Positions 48,674 through 56,588 of a DNA stretch of 64,000 bases are shown here, in pieces. Source of the DNA: Rhizoclosmatium globosum. Lineage: Eukaryota; Chytridiomycota; Chytridiomycetes; Chytridiales; Chytriomycetaceae. Numbering within the stretch: position 1 is the first letter of the stretch; every line of letters starts with the position of its first letter. The translations under genes and the position numbers were made by a program. Below the pieces are notes generated by a model. That model did not search any database and was not told the DNA's origin. It worked only from the letters and a program-made list of their open reading frames with translations. The DNA lies in the NCBI GenBank assembly GCA_002104985.1, contig MCGO01000050.1:186001-250000 (forward strand), in the 5' to 3' direction.

Positions 48674-48742
48674 GGGCGTATGGCAAAATGGTTACCGCAC
48701 TTGACGACGAGTCAAGAGTTTCACTAGTTCGACCCCTGGTAC
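48674..48742 (+). ncRNA. tRNA-like sequence with pol III box A and box B (tRNA pseudogene or SINE head)
   Basis: TGGCAAAATGGTTA resembles box A and AGTTCGACCCC resembles box B, at a tRNA-like spacing. Between them CTTGA-CGACGAG-TCAAG forms a perfect 5-bp stem with a 7-nt loop, as in an anticodon arm. The loop lacks U33, the T stem is mismatched, and no 3' strand pairs with the GGGCGTA acceptor strand. It is therefore not a functional tRNA; a tRNA-derived SINE head is possible. Confidence 0.45.
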
Positions 48743-48849
48743 AGATCCTGTTACCAAGAGGAAGAAAGCCGGAAGAACTTCGTAAAAACTCCAACGGAAA
48801 ATGAGACCAGATAAGAAAGATAACTGTGGGAAAATTGTTATCAAAAAAG

Positions 48850-51300
48850 TACAAAGCGACTGATGAGGTCTTCTTTTCTCCTCTACTTCTCATTCTTTTG
48901 GTCGCCACTTCTGTCATTCATATGGCTCAAAACAACTTCCATTGCACTCGCCATGTTGGAGCAAGACAAGCTACTCGACCAGAACTGTGTTGTGTAATGG
49001 GCCACTCTTACAAGAGTTTGCAAGAAATGTGTCCCTCCCACGCTCCAATGCCATGCTTGCAATCGACCTTCACCTAGAGCGCAACCCAACTGGTATTTAA
49101 CAGCTCAAATTAATATCGTTTAAATTCATTGGGACTTAAAATTAGGTCACGATCATCTTGACATTGAGTTTTCAGAATCCTTCTTCCAATTTGCACTCAA
49201 GTATGCTTCTGGAAATCTGCTCGCCAATAATTATCATGCCCCACTTCCAATTGGTTTTGTACTTCCTGGCAATCCTGTTGGCACACCCTACATCCTTCCA
49301 GTTGGTGCAGCCTTCAGGCACACCAAAACACCCGCCGTTCTGTCACAAGACATTACTTTTAGAAACTTTCCAAAACTTTCATCATCCCTTTAGTTGTGAC
49401 AACAATGGTTTTCAGACCAACCTGGTCTTCGAATGGTTCCCCTCTTTAACTGTCCGAACTATGAATGGGAGCAAGTTATTGCCATTGAAGCCAAACGATT
49501 TTTACAGACTTTGAAAATGCACTTGCTTGCAGATTCATTGCCAATTTAGGCAAGCTGGCTGAGGAGGTGTGTTGATCTTAACTGAAATGTACTTTAAATC
49601 TTACAACATAATTCAGGTTTTCAACTTTCATTGCTTCCTGCATGGATACCGACCTACTGCTGTTATCAAGGCAACTGCAAAGACAGCAATATACAACTAC
49701 CTGACCCACCATTTGGTGCCCCACTTGCACTTCCTGTAGCAGTTCCACAGGTAGTGACCAACGAAATTGTTGCATTTCTTCTCCATCACAGACAGTTTCT
49801 TGTTGCCATGCCCTTCAATAACATTCAACGTGGCCCACACTTTGAAATGAATCTTATTGGGGCAATGTCAAGAATGAGTAATACTATTTTGGCTTTACTA
49901 GAGAGTAAGTTTTTATCTGTCAAGGCTTCATTTGCTAATTTCAAGCATAATACCATTGAAACAGTTTTATTCGCCCAGATATGGCACTCCTTGGAAGTGA
50001 AGCTTGTTTTCCTCTTGCACCACTTCCAACCAATGCTACCACGGCTCAAGCAGTCTTTCGTGGGATAGACTATTGTGTTCTATGTCAATATTTTATGCCA
50101 CTGAGGGACCTTTTGGGGCCTCTTGCTGTTCCACTTCCTCAACCACCAGGTGGAGTTAACTTTCCACCTTCACTTGTAGCTGCTGCTGCTGCACATTTCC
50201 AGCACATCATTGTACCTGCATTGGGAATAATTAGTCCACCAAATGGGGTTGGAAGATAACAATGGTCATGGAGGGACTCGAGCTGAACATTGTGGCATAA
50301 TTGGACTGTTTTTTCAAGTTGAATCTGTTTGCTGGAGTCGCCACTTGAGGAATGATGTTGATTGTATGTAAAACTTTTATTGCATTGAATAATTCTAAAG
50401 GGCCCTAGCTTCATATTCTCTTCAAACTGATGGCAGAAGCTTTTCATGGACTCTGAATACCAGACAAGCCTTTATTTTACCTATTTAGGTATCAGGAATG
50501 TTGTAACTTGATCCAGCTCCAAATCAACAATGCTGCTGTTGCTCCAGTTCCAGTACCTCCGCCTGCACATTCTCCATCACAACAGATTATTCATGGCCAC
50601 GTTGTTCAGGTTTCCCATGGTCATATGCGTCAAACCAATGGTTATAAGCTCTCTGAAAAGAGGAAAGAGGTGTTCCAAGACAATGATCACTGCATCAACT
50701 TTGCATATGATGTCCTTGCTCAAAATTCTCCACGTATTATTGGTCAACGTACACTGGGTCATTGGTGTCAATGGACCTGGATGGGCAAGCATTTCCAGTC
50801 AGAATTCTTGTTGCAAGAGTATTCTCGTCCCCAACATCTAAAGTGGAAACAGAGCAGTTGTATGAAACACCAGCGCGCTGAACATGCTCTCATCAATCGT
50901 ATGGCTGGGCGCATGACAGACACTGATTGGAGCAGCATGCAAGGCAGGATTGTTCCTCGAGCAAGAAAACTCCGCCATCGAGCACGCCGCTTGAATAATA
51001 TTCCAGCTTTTCCTGTTGCACCTCTATTTTGCTTATGGCAATGGATCTTGGAATCACCAGAGACCATGGGCACCTGTTCCCAACAATGTCAGTTTAAAGC
51101 AATGGTTGGCAATACTAAAAATGTGGTTTTCACACAGAGAATCAGAGAAAAGGCTGCTCATGAGCACTTTGTGTTTGTTATTGATGAGCATTTGACTTCA
51201 CAGCGGTCCCATCATCTCAGTGTTGGTTATGAGGCAGGAGGTGTGTTCCAATATCCACCAGTTGTGACAGTAAGTAATCAACAAAGGAAGTCTTAAATTA
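48850..51300 (+). mobile_element. best-preserved copy of the island repeat element, TnpB/Fanzor-like
   Basis: This stretch shares blocks with fragments at 34.2-34.8, 35.48-35.54 (inverted), 40.25-40.37 and 41.65-41.99 kb, which defines a family of at least 2.4 kb. Its reading frames are broken into pieces: 49631-50068, 49981-50259 and 50508-51296. The early pieces are Pro/Leu/Ala-rich (for example RGPHFEMNLIGAMSRM) and unrecognised; the last piece carries the signature described separately. I found no terminal inverted repeats or target-site duplication, so the ends are uncertain. Confidence 0.6.
50508..51296 (+). pseudogene. TnpB/Fanzor-like (IS607-type OrfB) protein remnant
   Basis: TnpB/Fanzor proteins are RNA-guided RuvC-fold nucleases carried by transposons. 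Around 50650-50700 the frame reads QTNGYKLSEKRKEVF. Near 50850-51010 it reads LKWKQSSCMKHQRAEHAL...RRLNNIPAFP, like the basic helix before RuvC-II. In the +1 frame at about 51031-51114 it reads AYGNGSWNHQRPWAPVPNN, like the fungal family pattern of an acidic Gly-rich strand followed by APVPNK. Back in the first frame, at 51180-51215, IDEHLTSQRSHH matches the RuvC/zinc-finger motif DEYxTSxxCxxC, but the first Cys is Ser. Two frame switches and the lost zinc ligand make it a pseudogene. The assignment rests on short motifs; another zinc-ribbon transposase is possible. Confidence 0.45.
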
Positions 51301-52296
51301 ATGTTGGACTAGGTTTGACGTCCTATTCTTAGATGTCCCCACAAGAAACGCAAGTTTCAGGATCTTCACTGGAAAATACTGCATTGATGATGACAAACAA
51401 CCAACATCAGGGAAAAAGCCTTTTCATCAGAAGGTCCTTTCAAGGGTTCAACTGATTGGACAAGCATTTCGATGCATGTTTAGTCATAAGAAACATATTC
51501 GCCACATTCGAAAGCCGTGTCACATACAGTGAATAGTTGTCAAATGCCTATGCCAATTCCAAATCAGTTTGGGGCATTGCAACTCATTATAGTAGGCACA
51601 AGAACCCTTTCCGAATTTGAACAATCTATTTAAAATACAGCTCAAACAGCTTTAAATTAAATTTGGGCGATTGCTATGTAAATAACGATTGATACAAACA
51701 ACCATTAACCATTGACTTTAATCTGAATATTACAAGAAATTGCAAAGAAATTGCATCAAATGAAAGTCAAACCAATAAATTTCGAAGATAAATCCCCATG
51801 CAATGTGAATTTCCTTGTTATTGATTCTATTTTGAAAGAGAGCAGAATGAACGCCAATTACTACAACTTCAGCGTAGCGAACGTGACTACAGACTGTTTG
51901 TATACGTTTTCTTCTTCGTTTTTCTCTGTCAGTCACGTAAACAAAAATAAAATTCATTTGTTGTAAGCGGCAAGTAGAAATACTAATTATTTTTACAGGT
52001 ATGTTTTTTTCTTTTACCTTTTTTTTTTTAAATGTTCTTCTAAAGTGTTAAACTTTAAATAAGAAATATGAATGAGGGCAAAGATTTATTCCAATTTCTT
52101 CTTCCCAACCCAATCATCAACTCGCACACACACCTTACACACACACAGATTTCATGCAAAACAAGAAGAAAGAAGCAAAAACTGCGGGAAATATGTTAGA
52201 AAATTAATAATAACATGATGAACATACCCAAACACCCTCATGAAAGTTCCCAATCATCCAACCAATTCTTCACACACTGATTTTTGTCTCATTTTT
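51301..52296. other. end of the island, nothing recognised
   Basis: AT-rich sequence down to the 3' end of the minus-strand caprin-like gene, with CACACACA-type repeats near 52125-52148. It probably contains that gene's 3' UTR at its right edge. No gene or RNA supported. Confidence 0.4.
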
Positions 52297-53758
52297 TTAC
52301 TCAGCGAAGAAGCTGATTGCACGGCCAGTAGTAGGTGTACTGCTGCGTGCACCCAATCCTTGCTGCTGCTGCTGCTGCCCAACAGATCCAACAGCGCCAT
52401 TCTCGACAACAGACGCAAGAAGGCCAAACTTTGGCACAGGTGGAGGAGACACGATGCTTTGGATGAGAGTGTTGAGTTCTGCGTACGTGACACCACGGGA
52501 GAATTCACTGGCTGAAGCGGAGAGGTATTGAGAAACAACGTGGTCGGCGGATTCAAAGAAGGATTTCGAGCTGGTGGAGGAGATTTTTTTAGTTGAGTTG
52601 AAATACAAATTTCGCCGAAAGTATTCGCTGAGAGAACTTGAGTTCATTCGCGCACTCTTGCTCGTTCAAATACATCCAATAATTATATTGTATCGTCTCC
52701 TGAGAAGAGGTATGGTGTAATACATACTCATTGATGGGGAATGAGCCAAGGACAAGGGCACGAAGGTCCGAGAGGGCTCCATATTGAGCATCTGTCAGCC
52801 TGACGTTGATGACTGAAATGTTTGGAAGAAGGGTGGAGAGTGCGAAAGAGAGTTCCATAGATTTTCTGAGGTTTTCACGAGCAACATTCTATTTTGTTCG
52901 AATATCTGATTAGTACATCACTTTGTTTACTAGAGTTGATGGAGTTATGGAGTATATGCATAGATTGCAAGGATTGAATGCAATGGAGGGGGCGGATGAT
53001 GCGAGAACAAGGAAGGACACATTGTGACAGACAAACATATATGTAACCAAGGAAAGCTACATAAACGAGAGGAGAATCGAATTCACCTGGGCTTCCATGA
53101 CCGAAGTGGCCACCTTCAAGTCCTCCGTCATTTTCGCAAGTCTCAGCTTCTCCTTTGTGTCCTTGACTTCTTCAGCTTCAGCCAGCGTCAAAGCTTTAGC
53201 CACTTCCTCGAGCTCTTTGATTGTAGCGGCGACTTCCCCCTTTCTGGCAATAGCCTCAATTTGGTCCTTTTCAAGGTCCTTCACGGGCAGGGCTTCGTAT
53301 GTTTCGAGCTTTGCCTGTTTGTTATGAGCGAGAGTGAGTGAGTGTTAAAGCAGGAGACAGCTTCAGAGACAACGCACCAGACGACGCTGCAGATTGCGCA
53401 GACGCTTCGCAACAGTTTCAGCGACGCCGCGGCAGTGCGAAGCGGCGGCGAGGGCGGCATCGGCGGCAGCATTTGCGGCGTTCGCAGCCGAGGTCGAGGT
53501 CGAGTTCGAGTTCGAGTTCGAGATCGACGAAGCAACAGCAACGAGCGGCGTCTGGGCGGCATCGGCGGCTGCGGCGACATCGAGCGAGTCTGGGTTGCTG
53601 CCTGCCTCGTCCCCCGCACCATTCGCAGAGGTCGCAGCCTGTGCCGCAGCTCCGGCAAGCGCTGCTGCCTTCTTCTGGCGCCGGCGCTGGGCTGCATTGA
53701 GTGTTTGTGTTGGTGCTGGTGCTGGTGCTGATGTTTGAGCGGTGGTGGTGTCGGTCAT
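52297..53758 (-). CDS. caprin-like coiled-coil protein
   Basis: Exons 53758-53378, 53314-53087, 52888-52728 and 52654-52297 give 375 aa in an exact frame. The N-terminal 100 residues are Ala/Ser/Asn-rich and disordered. A coiled coil follows from about residue 118 (KRLRNLQRRLAKLE...LEKDQIEAIARKGEVAATIKELEEV). Its spacing resembles the N-terminal homology region of caprins, RNA-granule proteins that pair with G3BP. After a second helical region (RLTDAQYGALSDLR) the tail is Gln/Pro-rich. The last exon holds a possible extra 36-nt intron (TTGTATTT...CCACCAG) that keeps the frame, so the exact C-terminal sequence is uncertain. The caprin relation is an inference from pattern only; it may be an unrelated coiled-coil protein. 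Confidence 0.55.
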
Positions 53759-53820
53759 TTTGGGATTGATTTTCTTTTGTTTGGTTGGGGTGAAACCTTC
53801 TTTCTTTTTCGTGTGCCATA
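53759..53820. promoter_or_regulatory. 62-bp divergent promoter between two starts
   Basis: The ATG of the caprin-like gene (minus) and of the PPR-like gene (plus) are only 62 bp apart. The gap is T-rich on the plus strand (TTTTCTTTTGTTTGG). Both 5' UTRs and the shared promoter must lie in or overlap this gap and the opposing coding exon. Confidence 0.55.
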
Positions 53821-55845
53821 ATGTTTCGACAACTCTCGTTCTCGAGGTTTACCCTTACTCGCACTCAGACGACCGCTGGAGATTGCACAGCCTTGGCCTT
53901 CACACTAAAGGCACCACTTGTCCAAGTCCAGGGTGTCCGCAGAAGCTCCTCGGAAGCTGCTCCAATTCAACCACAGCGAAAGGGCAGGCGTCCACGCAGC
54001 CTCAGAGACACGGCCCCAGATCCATTTGAACAAGAACGAAATCTTCTCAATGATCAGCTTGCCCGAATGCAGCAGTCTCGGGAAGCTAAACTCTCAAAGG
54101 ATTCTCACTCGAAGCCTTCCAGCGACTTTGACAGTGAATCAAACGAATTCAGTGACCAGAAACGCAATCGCCCTCGAAACCGCATCAACACATCCAAACT
54201 GCATCTCCTGTCTGGTCATGAAAAGATTGAACTCTTTAAGCAACTCCTTGCTGGAGGTCCACCACATGTCCCTGATGCCGCTGCCTTGTATTCATTAAGT
54301 ACGTCTTATAATGTCAGACAGATTATTCATCGCCTAATATCAAATTGTGCAGTTTGCAAGAATGGAATCTTGGATAGGTTAAAATATCAAGATTTTCACA
54401 ACTTTTTCAGATTACTCTGTTCTCAACGTGATGCGGATCGGTACCCTTTGCTTGTTCAGAGAGTTTGGCGCGATTGGGGCAGGTGTGTTTCTCATTTTCG
54501 AAAGGAGGGGAGTTTAATACAACATATTTTTAGGGACTCCACAAAGATTGGAATCTACAGTGTTGCATCTTATGCTGCCTATACAAAAATCATTGCAAAT
54601 TGGGGAGATAGAGTATTGGCTCGCAGCCTAATTGCTGACATGCAGCGTGACGGAATCATGGGTCCTGACGCCATCCCCTCCTCTTCGGGGGGCCTCAAAA
54701 TCGATACTTACAACCAACTCCTCCACCTCTTCACAAACCCCGTCCTCCAACTCGATATTTCCCACCTTATCGAATCTTCACGCAAAGCAAACGAATCAAG
54801 CACACTCACAAGCGACGAAATGCATCTCCAGCCCCCATACATTCTCCCAAACACCCAACTTACTCGAACTCCTTCAAAACCTACTACCGATGATCTCCTC
54901 TTTGCACGCGACACGTTACTTCCCTTCCTGACCTCATCCACACTTCCATGGACAACTGCAACCCACATGCACGTCTTGTCACTTCACTCCCTCCTCCCAA
55001 ACAATCTCCCAGCTCTTATCGAAGCCCACTCAAACTCACTCACGCATATTGAATCACTAGCCATCGAAGGCCCCGTCCAACAAGCTCACGCGTCCCTGAA
55101 ACTTTCAGCACACAGCATTTCGTGTTTTGCGGCGGCGGGGTACACTGCCCATGCGCATGCAGTCATCAAGACGCTTCCAAATGCGATTTTGAGGCATGTT
55201 GAAGCTCTGTTTCTTGGTAATGACAATGTGGATGTTGTCTCGCAGCAGCATGGAGACATGATTCGGAAAGATGCGGCGAGGCTTTTGGTTGTTTGTCTCA
55301 AGACATTGTCTGGTGCTCGTCAGGCTGTGGATGGGAGTAGTACTCCTAAAACAATGGATGTTGCAACAGTAAAAATTGCAGAGACGCTTGTAGAGAGTTT
55401 GAATGGGGTTATTGGGTGCAAGATGGATGAGAATGCGGTTTCGTACATGGTGAGGGTTGTTGCAGGGGCAAATGACTTGGAAAAAGTACATGAGTGGGGT
55501 GGGAAGGGTTTGCTCTGGTTTGATGGGGCGTCTAAAGCTGGTATTCGAGTGAGAACTGTATTGGTGCAAGTGTATGGAAACTGGAAATGTGCAGATGAGA
55601 ATCAATGGAAGGTTGTGAGAAGCCGTGTATTGGAGATTGTTGATGGTGTTGTTGAGGATTCCGTTGCCGGTGAAAATGGGGAACGAGTTTCTGGACCAAT
55701 CGGAAGTAAGATGTTTTGCGACAGTGTTCTGGATGCTTTGGATATGTTGGAGGTTGTTGGTGCAGAGAAGGGTTGGGTTGATTTAAAAGACTCAACAAGC
55801 AAGGAAGTGGATGACAAGGAGAAAACTCTTATTTCCAATTATTAA
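53821..55845 (+). CDS. mitochondrial PPR-like helical-repeat protein
   Basis: The N-terminus (MFRQLSFSRFTLTRTQTT) is Arg/Ser-rich, amphipathic and free of acids, a typical mitochondrial presequence. The rest is a helical-repeat-like chain with segments such as YAAYTKIIANWGDRVLARSL, TYNQLLHLF and ISCFAAAGYTAHAHAVI, suggesting PPR-type repeats that bind organellar RNA. The frame is open from start to stop (674 aa). However, three stretches have intron ends and multiple-of-three lengths: 54299-54352, 54378-54410 and 54483-54533. Removing them gives a smoother repeat pattern (about 628 aa), and I think they are introns, which leaves the exact protein uncertain. It starts 62 bp from the divergent caprin-like gene and ends 60 bp before PEN-2. 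Confidence 0.65.
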   Translation: MFRQLSFSRFTLTRTQTTAGDCTALAFTLKAPLVQVQGVRRSSSEAAPIQPQRKGRRPRSLRDTAPDPFEQERNLLNDQLARMQQSREAKLSKDSHSKPSSDFDSESNEFSDQKRNRPRNRINTSKLHLLSGHEKIELFKQLLAGGPPHVPDAAALYSLSTSYNVRQIIHRLISNCAVCKNGILDRLKYQDFHNFFRLLCSQRDADRYPLLVQRVWRDWGRCVSHFRKEGSLIQHIFRDSTKIGIYSVASYAAYTKIIANWGDRVLARSLIADMQRDGIMGPDAIPSSSGGLKIDTYNQLLHLFTNPVLQLDISHLIESSRKANESSTLTSDEMHLQPPYILPNTQLTRTPSKPTTDDLLFARDTLLPFLTSSTLPWTTATHMHVLSLHSLLPNNLPALIEAHSNSLTHIESLAIEGPVQQAHASLKLSAHSISCFAAAGYTAHAHAVIKTLPNAILRHVEALFLGNDNVDVVSQQHGDMIRKDAARLLVVCLKTLSGARQAVDGSSTPKTMDVATVKIAETLVESLNGVIGCKMDENAVSYMVRVVAGANDLEKVHEWGGKGLLWFDGASKAGIRVRTVLVQVYGNWKCADENQWKVVRSRVLEIVDGVVEDSVAGENGERVSGPIGSKMFCDSVLDALDMLEVVGAEKGWVDLKDSTSKEVDDKEKTLISNY

Positions 55846-55905
55846 AGTACCTTTTGTCTTTTTCCTTTCTTCTTATTATTTAAAAAGATAAAAGAAAGGG
55901 GAAAG

Positions 55906-56522
55906 ATGGCAAACGAAACGCAAGACACTCAACAGCAACAGCAGCAACGATCAAAGGACTCCAAAGATCCCCTTGATGTAGCCAAGCCAGAGGACATTCT
56001 GCTGATGGCCAAGTGGTACTTCATCCTCGGCTGTGCGTTCCTTCCATTCATGTGGCTCGTCAACTTTGTGCATCTCTACAAAGTCTCACAAAGGCGGAAG
56101 CACGAATTGAGTCCCAGTGTCTCAACATGTGAGTGTGCGCTTCTCCAGAGCGGCGGCGCCCTGTGCGATCAGTTTCATATTTGGAGCCTGGGATCTCTCT
56201 CTCGAAATCTACACTTGGACATTCTATCCAATTCAAACCAGTTTCCATGATTGGGTGAAAGTAGTGGGCGGTGTTAATGTAGTCACCTCATTTAGAAACC
56301 CCACTCAAACAACATCTATTCGAATACTCCAACATCATTCTTCAACCCATAATGTAAAACCTTTTTTAACGTTGTTATATCTTAGATCTATGGATGTCAC
56401 TGGGTGGATGCATAGTGTGGTCGATTATCATATTTACTTGGTTGGGGCTCTATCAAACAAATCGCACACAGTGGGGAGCATTTGGCGACGCTATTTCAAT
56501 TAATTTGCCATTGGGGCAGTAG
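55906..56522 (+). CDS. PEN-2, gamma-secretase subunit
   Basis: Smallest subunit of the presenilin intramembrane protease, needed for its endoproteolysis and stability in endomembranes. Exon 1 is 55906-56128 and exon 2 is 56386-56522, joined phase 1 (T + AT gives Tyr), for 119 aa in an exact frame. The spliced protein aligns with PEN-2 along its length: YFILGCAFLPFMWLVN (first membrane part), then YLWMSLGG, WSIIIFTWLGLYQ and the diagnostic end WGAFGDAISINLPLG. The 257-nt intron has a GTGAGT donor and TATCTTAG acceptor. It contains open frames in all phases that could mislead automatic annotation. The N-terminus has a Gln run. Short length, the second half and the LPLG terminus make the call firm. 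The gene is convergent with the zinc-finger gene, 66 bp away. Confidence 0.9.
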
Positions 56523-56588
56523 ATTGATATTAAACAATTCATGTCTTTGATTTATGATACAGCAACACTGCAGCAAATACTTATTTTA

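Noticed and set aside
33889..52296. CRISPR array or tandem satellite in the island
   Set aside because: Repeats are dispersed and diverged with no regular spacing, and the genome is clearly eukaryotic.
52297..53758. Plus-strand open frames at 53338-53738 (Arg- and Ala-rich)
   Set aside because: They are antisense shadows of the low-complexity N-terminal exon of the caprin-like gene.
56117..56503. Open frame with hydrophobic stretch inside the PEN-2 intron, first taken as the second membrane part
   Set aside because: Splicing 56128 to 56386 gives an exact frame and a far better PEN-2 match (YLWMSLGG, LPLG end), so this frame is intronic.
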